From Pararhizobium sp. A13 (GTDB lineage: Bacteria > Pseudomonadota > Alphaproteobacteria > Rhizobiales > Rhizobiaceae), in contig NZ_CP149510.1 in NCBI RefSeq assembly GCF_040126305.1, positions 417,001 to 481,000 on the forward strand: a DNA stretch of 64,000 nucleotides, read 5' to 3'. Shown piece after piece: positions 44,738 through 52,862 of this stretch (position 1 is the stretch's first letter; every line of letters starts with the position of its first letter). The translations under genes were made by a program, and so were the position numbers. A model generated the notes under the pieces. That model was not told the origin of the DNA and did no database searches. It saw only the letters and a list, made by a program, of their open reading frames with translations.

Positions 44738-44752
44738 TCAACTGAGAAGAAA
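44738..44752. promoter_or_regulatory. putative operator, copy 1 (upstream of mgsA)
   Basis: TCAACTGAGAAGAAA, identical at 14 of 15 bases to a second copy at 45553-45567 and in the same orientation. It lies 58 bp before the mgsA start. A T-rich tract follows at 44754-44760. Probably bound by the XRE-cupin protein encoded next door. Confidence 0.55.
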
Positions 44753-44790
44753 GTTTTTTTCTTTTAAGGCAATATTTGTGCACTGCAGCG

Positions 44791-45489
44791 TCAGGAGATC
44801 GTGCCCCGCGTCTGTGGATAGGAGATGATCGAGAGATAGCGAATCGGCAGTTTAACCAGTTGCTCCGGTCCATGGCGCGCGTCGGCGTCGAAAAACAGGC
44901 TGTCACCCGGCTGCATGGTGAAGAGCCGGTCACTGTGGCGGTACACGACTTCGCCCTCCAGCATATAGAGAAACTCCATGCCCTCGTGTTGAAAGGCCGG
45001 GAACGTATCGGAATCTGCAGTCAGCGTGATCAGGTAAGGCTCGACGATCACGCCAGCGGTATTGTTGTCGATGTGGCCGAGCAGATTGTATTGATGCCCG
45101 GCGCGCGTGCCGCGCCGCTCAAGCTCCACCCCCTCGCCCGCCTTGACGAAAACGGCATTGCGCGGCTCTTCGTAGCGGCGGAAGAAGGCCGTGACAGGAA
45201 CGCCAAGCGCCCGTGAAAGGGATTGCAGCGTCGTCAGCGACGGGGAGATATTGCCGTTCTCGATCTTTGACAGCATGCCGAGCGAGATGCCGGTCGCGGT
45301 GGCAAGGTCGGTGACGGTGATGCCGAGCTTCTTGCGGAAGGCCCGGACTTCATGGCCGATGGCGATCTCGAGGTTGTTCTCCTTCGGCTCGCGCAGCGCA
45401 TGCGGATCCTGAGAGAAAGCAGCCTTCAGCGCCGGCCGCTCGTCATCCGTCGTCCGGCCAATATCGATTTCAGCTGATTTTTTCGCCAT
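44791..45489 (-). CDS. XRE-family regulator with C-terminal cupin
   Basis: 232 residues: an N-terminal tail, an XRE helix-turn-helix (VRAFRKKLGITVTDLATATG near 48-67, then SLGMLSKIENGNISPSLTTL), and a C-terminal cupin barrel (FQHEGMEFLYMLEGEVVYRH near 167, PGDSLFFDADARHGP near 195) able to bind a small ligand or metal. It sits between mgsA and glxA and is transcribed toward mgsA. Such regulators often sense amines or amino acids. Shared motifs before it and before mgsA suggest it controls both. Confidence 0.9.
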   Translation of the reverse strand: MAKKSAEIDIGRTTDDERPALKAAFSQDPHALREPKENNLEIAIGHEVRAFRKKLGITVTDLATATGISLGMLSKIENGNISPSLTTLQSLSRALGVPVTAFFRRYEEPRNAVFVKAGEGVELERRGTRAGHQYNLLGHIDNNTAGVIVEPYLITLTADSDTFPAFQHEGMEFLYMLEGEVVYRHSDRLFTMQPGDSLFFDADARHGPEQLVKLPIRYLSIISYPQTRGTIS

Positions 45490-45552
45490 GCTCGCTTGCC
45501 CTGCCTCAATACTCGCTTCGGAAAAGAAGCCTATCCTGAGAGTGAAATTTTC

Positions 45553-45567
45553 TCAACCGAGAAGAAA
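45553..45567. promoter_or_regulatory. putative operator, copy 2 (upstream of the XRE-cupin gene)
   Basis: TCAACCGAGAAGAAA, 64 bp before the XRE-cupin start codon, matching copy 1 at 44738-44752. Extended, it forms the inverted repeat TTCTC-AACC-GAGAA. It abuts the stop codon of the glxA-like gene. Autoregulation is inferred. Confidence 0.55.
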
Positions 45568-46548
45568 TTAATTCGCTGGCGCACCAGGGGCGGATTGCCG
45601 CCCCTGGTGCGGCGCCTCTCCGAAAGCCTCTCGGTAGCTGCGTGAGAAATGCCCCGCGCTGGAAAAGCCGGTGGCAAAGGCAATTTCGGAAATGGAAAGC
45701 GGGCTTTGCAGAAGCAGTCGCCGCGCATGGTTGAGCCTGAGCTTGCGATATTCCGCCAGGAAAGACGACTGCATGAGGCGTGAGAACAGCCGGTCCAGAT
45801 GACGCGGCGACATTCCGGCCAAAGCGGCCATAGCCCGGCGGTCGAGCGGCGCCTCGATCGTTGCTTCCATCTTCTCGAGAACGGTGAGCAGGCCGGGGTG
45901 GTTGACACCGTAGCGCTCGGCCATCGACGCGCGCTGCGGCGCACTGGAAGCCTCCACATGGGTGTGCAGATACCAGTCGCTGACCCGGCGGGCGAAATCC
46001 GACCCCATGCGCTCGGCGATCAGGGCATGCATCATGTCGAGCGGCGCGACGCCACCGCCGCAAGTAATGCGATTGCCGTCGAGAACATAACGGGCCTGGC
46101 GCGGGGCGAGATCCGGAAAAGCCTCCATCAGGGCCGGCGCGTGCTCCCAGTGAACGGTAAAGTCACGATCGCTCAGCAGGCCCGCAGCCGCCATCAGATA
46201 GGGTCCGCCGGAAATGCCGCCGATGCGAACGCCGTCCCGCGCCAATTGGCGCAGACAGGCGAGAACCGCCGGCACGTTCCAATCGACTGGCGATCCACCG
46301 GCACAGACGAAGACGGTGTGCAGGCCGGAACCGCGTCTGGGCAGCGGCTGTGAAGGCACGGGAATGCCCGACGACGATAGCGCCATGTCGCCATCCGGCG
46401 CGTGAGCCGACAGGTTGTAGATTTCTTTGCCAGCCAGAAGATTGGCGGCGCGCAGCGGCTCGATCGCCGACGCATAGGACATCAGAGCAAACCCCGGGAC
46501 AAGGATAAATCCGATCTTCTGCACGTTTTTGAGGTCTTCTGCCGCCAT
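45568..46548 (-). CDS. glxA: GlxA-family AraC-type transcriptional regulator
   Basis: 326 residues: a DJ-1/PfpI-like amidotransferase-fold domain (about 10-190, VFVCAGGSPVDWNVPAVLAC near 80, IGGISGGPYLMAAAGLL near 108) and a C-terminal AraC HTH (MAALAGMSPRHLDRLFSRLM near 240, SEIAFATGFSSAGHFSRSYR near 288). The group includes activators of choline, carnitine and sarcosine genes. It is divergent from mgdA across 90 bp, so it likely activates mgdABCD and/or mgs in response to a methylated amine or amino acid. ATG at 46548. Confidence 0.9.
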   Translation of the reverse strand: MAAEDLKNVQKIGFILVPGFALMSYASAIEPLRAANLLAGKEIYNLSAHAPDGDMALSSSGIPVPSQPLPRRGSGLHTVFVCAGGSPVDWNVPAVLACLRQLARDGVRIGGISGGPYLMAAAGLLSDRDFTVHWEHAPALMEAFPDLAPRQARYVLDGNRITCGGGVAPLDMMHALIAERMGSDFARRVSDWYLHTHVEASSAPQRASMAERYGVNHPGLLTVLEKMEATIEAPLDRRAMAALAGMSPRHLDRLFSRLMQSSFLAEYRKLRLNHARRLLLQSPLSISEIAFATGFSSAGHFSRSYREAFGEAPHQGRQSAPGAPAN

Positions 46549-46559
46549 GTCCTATTTAT

Positions 46560-46572
46560 GACGCGATGCGTC
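46560..46572. promoter_or_regulatory. palindrome in the glxA-mgdA divergent promoter
   Basis: GACGC-GAT-GCGTC, a perfect 5-bp inverted repeat with a 3-bp centre, 12 bp upstream of the glxA start and 66 bp upstream of mgdA. A possible operator; no other copy was noticed. Confidence 0.35.
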
Positions 46573-46638
46573 TCTTTTCTGCAAGTGATGAAAATCAATC
46601 CTGTCATGATCGCCGTCAGCTCCCACGGTGAATCGATC

Positions 46639-47889
46639 ATGCGCTACTCCGCCTTTTCCGTTTTTCTGAATGCCCTGCGCGGCAATAAAAGCTGGCAACC
46701 TGCATGGCGCAGCCCGGTTCCGAAAAATCACTACGATGTGGTTATCGTCGGGGGTGGCGGTCACGGCCTTTCGACCGCCTACTATCTCGCCAAGGAATTC
46801 GGCATCACCAATGTCGCGGTTCTGGAAAAAGGCTATGTCGGCTCCGGCAATGTCGGCCGCAACACGACGATCATCCGCTCCAACTATCTCTTGCAGGGCA
46901 ACAACCCGTTCTACGAACTGTCGATGAAGCTCTGGGAGGGGCTGGAGCAGGACTTCAACTTCAACGCCATGGTCTCGCAGCGCGGCGTGCTCAACCTCTA
47001 TCATTCCGACGCCCAGCGCGACGCCTATACACGCCGCGGCAATGCTATGCGCCTGCACGGCGTCGATGCCGACCTGCTCGACCGCAACACGGTGCGGCAG
47101 ATGCTGCCCTTCCTCGATTTCGACAATGCCCGCTTCCCGATTCAAGGAGCGCTGATGCAGAAACGCGGCGGCACCGTGCGGCATGACGCGGTTGCCTGGG
47201 GCTATGCCCGTGGCGCCGACAGTCGCGGTGTCGATATCATCCAGAATTGCGAAGTCACCGGCATCCGCCGCGAAAACGGCCGGGTCCTGGGCGTCGAGAC
47301 CAGCCAGGGTTTCATCGGCTGCGGCAAGCTGGCGCTGGCGGCAGCGGGCAATTCCACCGTCGTTGCCGATATGGTGGACATGAGGCTGCCGATCGAAAGC
47401 CATGTGCTGCAGGCTTTTGTCTCGGAAGGATTGAAGCCGTTCATCGACAATGTCGTCACCTTCGGCGCCGGCCATTTCTACGTCTCGCAGTCGGACAAGG
47501 GCGGCCTCGTCTTCGGCGGCGATATCGACGGCTACAATTCCTATGCCCAGCGCGGCAATCTGGCGACGGTCGAGCATGTCGCCGAGGCCGGCGTCGCGAT
47601 GATCCCGGCGCTGTCGCGTGTTCGGGTGCTCCGCTCCTGGGGCGGCGTGATGGATATGAGCATGGACGGCTCACCGATCATCGACCGCACCCATATCGAC
47701 AATCTCTATCTGAACGCCGGCTGGTGTTACGGCGGCTTCAAGGCAACGCCCGCTTCCGGCTTCTGCTACGCCCATCTGATCGCCAGAAACGAACCGCACG
47801 AAACGGCAACGGCCTTCCGGCTCGACCGCTTCGCGCGCGGCCGGATGATCGATGAAAAGGGCGTCGGCTCGCAACCCAATCTGCATTGA
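46639..47889 (+). CDS. mgdA: N-methylglutamate dehydrogenase subunit A (sarcosine oxidase beta-like; SoxB)
   Basis: 416-residue flavoprotein, beta subunit of a heterotetrameric sarcosine-oxidase-type enzyme. FAD loop YDVVIVGGGGHGLSTAYYLA at 32-51; GNVGRNTTIIRSNYL at 70-84; His182 in GGTVRHDAVAWGYA matches the His that covalently binds FMN in sarcosine oxidases; GGFKATPASGF near the end. In this locus it should oxidise N-methylglutamate to glutamate, leaving the methyl as methylene-THF. Sarcosine as substrate cannot be excluded. ATG 46639 gives the family N-terminus MRYSAFSVF. Confidence 0.87.
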   Translation: MRYSAFSVFLNALRGNKSWQPAWRSPVPKNHYDVVIVGGGGHGLSTAYYLAKEFGITNVAVLEKGYVGSGNVGRNTTIIRSNYLLQGNNPFYELSMKLWEGLEQDFNFNAMVSQRGVLNLYHSDAQRDAYTRRGNAMRLHGVDADLLDRNTVRQMLPFLDFDNARFPIQGALMQKRGGTVRHDAVAWGYARGADSRGVDIIQNCEVTGIRRENGRVLGVETSQGFIGCGKLALAAAGNSTVVADMVDMRLPIESHVLQAFVSEGLKPFIDNVVTFGAGHFYVSQSDKGGLVFGGDIDGYNSYAQRGNLATVEHVAEAGVAMIPALSRVRVLRSWGGVMDMSMDGSPIIDRTHIDNLYLNAGWCYGGFKATPASGFCYAHLIARNEPHETATAFRLDRFARGRMIDEKGVGSQPNLH

Positions 47890-47898
47890 GGACTTTAT

Positions 47899-48171
47899 AT
47901 GGCCAGCCTGATCGCCTGCCCCCATTGCGGGCCGCGCCCCAAGGAAGAATTCACCGTCAAGGGTGACGCCGCAATCGCCCGCCCGGCAGCCGACGCCAGC
48001 AAGGATGCCTGGTATTCCTACGTCTATCTGCGCGACAACCCGCGCGGCCGCCACAAGGAATATTGGCATCACACATCCGGCTGCCGCCGCTGGCTGGTGG
48101 TGGAGCGCGATACCGTGACCCATGCGGTCTATGCCGCATCGGACGCTGCCGCGCAGGGAGAAACCGCATGA
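47899..48171 (+). CDS. mgdB: N-methylglutamate dehydrogenase subunit B (sarcosine oxidase delta-like; SoxD)
   Basis: 90-residue zinc-binding subunit. Cys7 and Cys10 in ACPHCG and His58 and Cys62 in HHTSGC match the four zinc ligands of sarcosine oxidase delta. It starts 9 bp after mgdA and its stop overlaps the mgdC ATG. Structural role in the tetramer. Confidence 0.92.
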   Translation: MASLIACPHCGPRPKEEFTVKGDAAIARPAADASKDAWYSYVYLRDNPRGRHKEYWHHTSGCRRWLVVERDTVTHAVYAASDAAAQGETA

Positions 48172-51125
48172 GTTCCTCCCGTCTCTCCAAGGGCGGCCGC
48201 ATCGACCGCTCCAAGCCCCTGGATTTCACCTTCGACGGCAAGCCCATGCAGGGCTTTGCTGGCGATACACTCGCCTCCGCCCTGCTTGCCAACGGCCGTC
48301 AGCTTGTCGGCCGCAGTTTTAAGTATCATCGCCCGCGCGGCATCCTGACGGCGGGGGCGGCGGAACCCAATGCCCTTGTCACGATTGGCGAAGGCGGACG
48401 CACCGAGGCCAATACGCGGGCTACGCTGGTCGAGCTTTACAGCGGCCTCACCGCAAAAAGCCAGAACCGCTGGCCTTCCGTCGACTTCGACCTCGGCGCC
48501 GTCAACAGCCTGCTCTCGCCCTTCCTGGGTGCCGGCTTCTACTACAAGACCTTCATGTGGCCCGCGGCCTTCTGGGAGAAGGTCTATGAGCCGATCATCC
48601 GCAAGGCAGCCGGTCTCGGCCGCGCGACCTACGAGCCCGATCCGGACACCTACGAGAAATGCTGGGCGCATTGCGACCTGCTGGTGATCGGCGCAGGCCC
48701 GACCGGCCTTGCAGCAGCGCTCACCGCCGGCCGGGCAGGCGCGCGCGTCATCCTCGCCGATGAAGGTTTTGAGCCGGGCGGCTCGCTTCTCGCGGAGACC
48801 GCGGCAATCGGCGAGAAAGCCGCGGCCGACCTCCTTAAGGAAACGCTTGGCGAACTGATCAGCCTTCCCAATGTGCGCATCTTCTCCCGTACCACCGTCT
48901 TCGGCTGGTATGACGGCAATGTCTTCGGCGCAGTCGAGAGCGTGCAGAAAAATACGGCCGCCATCGACCCGAACCGACCGGTAGAGCGCCTGTGGCGTAT
49001 TGCCGCCAAACACGCGATCCTCGCGTCTGGCGCGGAAGAACGACCGCTGGTCTTCGGCGGCAACGACATTCCGGGCGTCATGATGGCAAGCGCCATGCGC
49101 TCCTATCTCAACCGGCAAGCCATCGCGCCCGGCAAGAGTACCGTTATTTTCACCAACGACGAATCCGGCTACAGGACGGCGGCCGATTTGGAAGCCGCAG
49201 GGGTTGACGTCGCAGCGATTGTCGACGCCCGCGCCAGCGGCGCTTCGTCCTGGAGCGGCCGCGCACCCGTCTTCCCAGGCGCCATGGTGCAGGACGCCAA
49301 GGGCGGCAAGGCCCTCGCCAGCGTCACCTTCGTCAAAGATGGCGCGCCGGTCACGATCAACGCCGATGCTCTTGCCATGTCCGGTGGCTGGAGCCCGATC
49401 ATCCATCTCGCCTGCCACCGCGGCGCAAAACCAGTATGGTCGGACGCAAAGGCCGCCTTTCTCGCGCCGGAAACGCAGGCCGGCCTGAGCATCGCCGGTT
49501 CGGCAGCGGGTCTCGGCGCAAAGGAAGCCTGCCTTGCCGATGGTGGCGAGAAAGCCGCACGCGCGCTGCGAGCACTCGGCTTTTCCAATGCCGCCCCTGC
49601 CTTCGTCGCCGCAACCGACACCGTGACCATCGCCAAGTCGCTCTGGTATGTGCGCGGCGCAAAAGGCAAGGCCTTCGTCGACTACCAGAACGACGTGCAT
49701 CTGAAGGACCTCGGGCTTGCCGTCAGCGAGGGCTACGGCCATGTCGAGCTTGCCAAGCGCTACACCACCAACGGCATGGCGACCGATCAGGGCAAGCTGT
49801 CGAACATCAACGCCATCGGCATTCTCGCCGAGGCCCGCAAGGTCTCGCCGGCCGATGTCGGCACGACGACCTTCCGTCCCTTCTATACACCGCTCTCTTT
49901 CGGCGCATTGACCGGCGCTTCCAAGGGCAAGCATTTCCAGCCGGTGCGCAAATCGCCGCTGCACGACTGGGCAAAGAAGAACGGCGCCGTCTTCGTCGAA
50001 ACCGGCCTCTGGTATCGCTCCTCATGGTTCCCGAAGCCGGGCGAAACGACATGGCGCGAAAGCGTCGATCGCGAAGTGCTGAACGTGCGCAAGAACGCCG
50101 GGATCTGCGATGTCTCGACGCTCGGCAAGATCGAGATCTTCGGCAAGGACGCCGCGGAATTCCTCAACCGCATCTACTGCAACGCCTTCCTGAAACTGCC
50201 GGTCGGCAAGGCGCGCTACGGCCTGATGCTGCGCGAAGACGGCATGATCTATGACGACGGCACGACGAGCCGGCTCAGCGAAAGCCATTTCTTCATGACG
50301 ACGACCACGGCCTATGCCGCCGGCGTGATGAACCATCTGGAGTTCTGCGCCCAGGCGCTCTGGGCCGACCTCGACGTGCAGTTCGCCTCCTCCACGGACC
50401 AGTGGGCGCAGATTGCCGTCGCCGGGCCGAAGTCGCGAACCATCCTGCAGGCGCTGGTCGACGACGATATGTCCGACGCGGCCTTCCCGTTCCTCGGCGC
50501 CAAGGAAGTCTCGCTTTTCGCTGGCAAGCTGACTGGCCGGCTGTTCCGCATCTCCTTCTCCGGCGAACTGGCCTATGAGCTGGCAGTCCCCGCCGGCTAC
50601 GGCGAAGCCGTGGCAGATGCGATCATGGCCGCGGGCACCCCGCACGACATCTGCCCCTATGGCGTCGAAGCCCTTGGCGTCATGCGCATCGAGAAGGGCC
50701 ATGTCACCCATTCCGAGATCAACGGCACCGTCATTCCCGCCGACCTCGGCTTTGCAAAGATGGTGTCGACGACGAAGCCCGATTTCATCGGCAGGGCGAT
50801 GCTGTCGCGCGAAGGAATGCTGGCGGACGACCGACTGTCGCTGGTTGGCGTCAGGCCACTCGACCCGGCAACGACCTTCAAGACTGGCTCGCACGTCCTT
50901 GTCGACGGCGCCACGCCGTCACTGGAAAATGACCAGGGTTACGTGACCTCCAGCTGCTATTCTCCCAATCTCGGCTCGACCATCGGGCTGGCGCTGGTCA
51001 AGCATGGACCGAAGCGGCATGGCGAGCACGTCACGGTCTGGAACGACCTGAAAAACGAATACACCAAGGCCGTGCTCTGCAGCCCTGTCTTCTTCGATCC
51101 GGAAAACGGAAAGCTCCATGGTTGA
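48168..51125 (+). CDS. mgdC: N-methylglutamate dehydrogenase subunit C (sarcosine oxidase alpha-like; SoxA)
   Basis: 985-residue alpha subunit. An N-terminal ferredoxin-like segment (RGILTAGAAEPNALV near 58-72), a dinucleotide-binding domain with LLVIGAGPTGLAAALTAGRA from about 170, a second oxidoreductase part, and a C-terminal GcvT-like THF-binding half (from about 610, VDREVLNVRKNAGICDVSTL) that takes the methyl as methylene-THF. Length is normal for the family. ATG overlaps the mgdB stop and the gene overlaps mgdD by 8 bp. Confidence 0.9.
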   Translation: MSSSRLSKGGRIDRSKPLDFTFDGKPMQGFAGDTLASALLANGRQLVGRSFKYHRPRGILTAGAAEPNALVTIGEGGRTEANTRATLVELYSGLTAKSQNRWPSVDFDLGAVNSLLSPFLGAGFYYKTFMWPAAFWEKVYEPIIRKAAGLGRATYEPDPDTYEKCWAHCDLLVIGAGPTGLAAALTAGRAGARVILADEGFEPGGSLLAETAAIGEKAAADLLKETLGELISLPNVRIFSRTTVFGWYDGNVFGAVESVQKNTAAIDPNRPVERLWRIAAKHAILASGAEERPLVFGGNDIPGVMMASAMRSYLNRQAIAPGKSTVIFTNDESGYRTAADLEAAGVDVAAIVDARASGASSWSGRAPVFPGAMVQDAKGGKALASVTFVKDGAPVTINADALAMSGGWSPIIHLACHRGAKPVWSDAKAAFLAPETQAGLSIAGSAAGLGAKEACLADGGEKAARALRALGFSNAAPAFVAATDTVTIAKSLWYVRGAKGKAFVDYQNDVHLKDLGLAVSEGYGHVELAKRYTTNGMATDQGKLSNINAIGILAEARKVSPADVGTTTFRPFYTPLSFGALTGASKGKHFQPVRKSPLHDWAKKNGAVFVETGLWYRSSWFPKPGETTWRESVDREVLNVRKNAGICDVSTLGKIEIFGKDAAEFLNRIYCNAFLKLPVGKARYGLMLREDGMIYDDGTTSRLSESHFFMTTTTAYAAGVMNHLEFCAQALWADLDVQFASSTDQWAQIAVAGPKSRTILQALVDDDMSDAAFPFLGAKEVSLFAGKLTGRLFRISFSGELAYELAVPAGYGEAVADAIMAAGTPHDICPYGVEALGVMRIEKGHVTHSEINGTVIPADLGFAKMVSTTKPDFIGRAMLSREGMLADDRLSLVGVRPLDPATTFKTGSHVLVDGATPSLENDQGYVTSSCYSPNLGSTIGLALVKHGPKRHGEHVTVWNDLKNEYTKAVLCSPVFFDPENGKLHG

Positions 51126-51690
51126 TTTCGCCCTCCTCCACCGCTCTGCCCTTACGGGTGCAAAGACCGGCTTGTTCGGTGCCACTTCAACGGGCTCAAG
51201 GATCGCGCTTACTGCCCTCCCCGAGGGTCACGTGCTGCACGTACTCGCAGCGCATGGAAGTGGCGATCTCCAAAGCCTGGTCGCGCAGATTGGCGATGGC
51301 GGTCCTTATGCGGTCCGCGCCTATGGGGCCGGGCAATGGTTCGTCGTCGGCGATGCGGCTCTTTCCGTCGCAGATATCTCCGGCAAGGCCGCGCTCCTCG
51401 CAAGCAAGGGTTCCATTGCAGATCAAAGCCACGGTCGCGTCCGGATCGGCATCAGCGGAGCATCCACCGAAGCCGTCCTCGCCAAGGGCACGGCAGTCGA
51501 TCTCGATCGGGCGAGCTTCGCCATCGGCCATTCGACCATGACCCTGATCGGCCACATCTCGGCGCTGATCACGCGAACCGGTGTGGATAGCTTCGAACTC
51601 ATGGTCTTGCGCGGCTTCGCCGAAAGCCTGTGGGACGAACTCGTCCAGATGAGCCTCGAATTTGGCGTGGACGCAAAAACGGCGGATTGA
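51118..51690 (+). CDS. mgdD: N-methylglutamate dehydrogenase subunit D (sarcosine oxidase gamma-like; SoxG)
   Basis: 190-residue gamma subunit, the least conserved part of the tetramer. RVRIGISGASTEAVLAKGTA and SFAIGHSTMTLIGHISALIT (about 105-150) and the ending VLRGFAESLWDELVQMSLEFG match SoxG. Last gene of the plus-strand operon. Confidence 0.88.
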   Translation: MVDFALLHRSALTGAKTGLFGATSTGSRIALTALPEGHVLHVLAAHGSGDLQSLVAQIGDGGPYAVRAYGAGQWFVVGDAALSVADISGKAALLASKGSIADQSHGRVRIGISGASTEAVLAKGTAVDLDRASFAIGHSTMTLIGHISALITRTGVDSFELMVLRGFAESLWDELVQMSLEFGVDAKTAD

Positions 51691-51845
51691 TTGGCTGCTT
51701 TCGTCCCGCCAATTCCTTTCAAATTTTCCGATTGTCTCGAACCACAGCATCGTTCATGGTCGGAATATCCGCCGCGCTCGGTGCCTCTGTTTGCAACGGC
51801 ATCACGCGCGCGGACGGTTCATTTTTCGCACGAGGAAGACACGCC

Positions 51846-51986
51846 ATGGCCAAGGGACAAGCAAAAAGCAACAAGGAAGTCAGGAAACCGAAGAAGGACA
51901 AGGTTGCGGCCAAGGCAGCGACACCCTTCAGTGCAACCCTCACGAAGGAAGTTCCCAAACTATCCGGCGCCAAGCCGAAGAAATAA
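51846..51986 (+). CDS. small lysine-rich hypothetical protein
   Basis: 46 residues, 12 of them Lys, beginning MAKGQAKSNKEVRKPKKDK and ending SGAKPKK. Ribosome site CACGAGGAAGACACGCC precedes the ATG. Similar short basic proteins are common in rhizobia (from memory). Predicted disordered and possibly nucleic-acid binding; function unknown. It lies alone between mgdD and hutC, 155 bp after mgdD, in a gap otherwise without features. Confidence 0.65.
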   Translation: MAKGQAKSNKEVRKPKKDKVAAKAATPFSATLTKEVPKLSGAKPKK

Positions 51987-52000
51987 TCGGCAACTTGCCG

Positions 52001-52771
52001 TCACTTCGGCTGCGACGGCGTGAAATTGGCAACCAGTGAATGCCGCTCGCCCGGATAGATCAGGCGCACATGGGTGATGTAGGAACCATTGCTCCAGGTG
52101 CGCCGTTCCACCGTAAGGCAGGCGGTTCCAACGGCAATACCAAGGGCGGCGGCGACGGGTTCATCCGCCGCCACCGCCCGTATCGTATGTTCAGCTGCAC
52201 TCCACGGCACCCGGTTCAAGAGCCAGGGGCCAGGCGCTACCTCTTCGAAACTCTCCGCCGCCGCGTCCGGCACAGCCGCCAGATTGATCAGGCGCTGTTC
52301 GACGCAAAACGGCCGGTTGCCGGCAAGATGCGTGCAGGTCACATCCAGAATGGTTGCTGCCGCGTCGAGGCCGAGCCTTGACCGATCTTCGGCATTGCTC
52401 CGGCGCCGCGTCTTTGCGATCAGCCTGTAGTCATAGGCAAGGCCGAGCGATTGCACTTCGAGCTTAATGTCCCGGATTTCAAGCACCGCCGACTGGGCGC
52501 GCGGCTGTGTTACATAGCTGCCGGATTTCCGGCGACGCTCGATCAGCCCCGTTTTCGCCAGTTGCGTCAGCGCTTTGTTGACAGTCATCCGCGAGCATTT
52601 GTACTGCTCGGCAAGATCGACCTCGAACGGAATGCGAAAGCCCGGCTGCCATTCACCGGAAAGGATACGATCCTCGATGTCGCCGAGAATGCGCTGATGC
52701 AGCGACAGGTCGCTTGCCACGTCGGCAAACGGCGTTTCTGCCTCCAGATCTGCCTCACCCTGCGATTTCAA
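52001..52771 (-). CDS. hutC: histidine utilisation repressor, GntR family
   Basis: GntR/HutC repressor. Winged helix LHQRILGDIEDRILSGEWQP then KCSRMTVNKALTQLAKTGLI and ERRRKSGSYVTQP; the remainder is a UTRA effector domain (ILDVTCTHLAGNRPFCVEQR, ending HSLVANFTPSQPK) that binds urocanate in known HutC. No ATG precedes the HTH: possible starts are TTG 52837, TTG 52771 (used, 256 residues) and GTG 52720 (239 residues, closest to usual length). Lies 3' to hutF on the same strand. Confidence 0.9.
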   Translation of the reverse strand: MKSQGEADLEAETPFADVASDLSLHQRILGDIEDRILSGEWQPGFRIPFEVDLAEQYKCSRMTVNKALTQLAKTGLIERRRKSGSYVTQPRAQSAVLEIRDIKLEVQSLGLAYDYRLIAKTRRRSNAEDRSRLGLDAAATILDVTCTHLAGNRPFCVEQRLINLAAVPDAAAESFEEVAPGPWLLNRVPWSAAEHTIRAVAADEPVAAALGIAVGTACLTVERRTWSNGSYITHVRLIYPGERHSLVANFTPSQPK

Positions 52772-52862
52772 AACGCACTCACTTTCATCAAACCAGATTG
52801 GTCCTAGCAGAAATTCTTCAACGCCGCTTGCCCTCAAAAGAAGCGACGCCGAACCAAATCCA

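Noticed and set aside
48129..49964. 611-codon open frame on the minus strand opposite mgdC
   Set aside because: Antisense shadow of a GC-rich gene; no recognisable family, no ribosome site, and mgdC beneath it is unmistakable.
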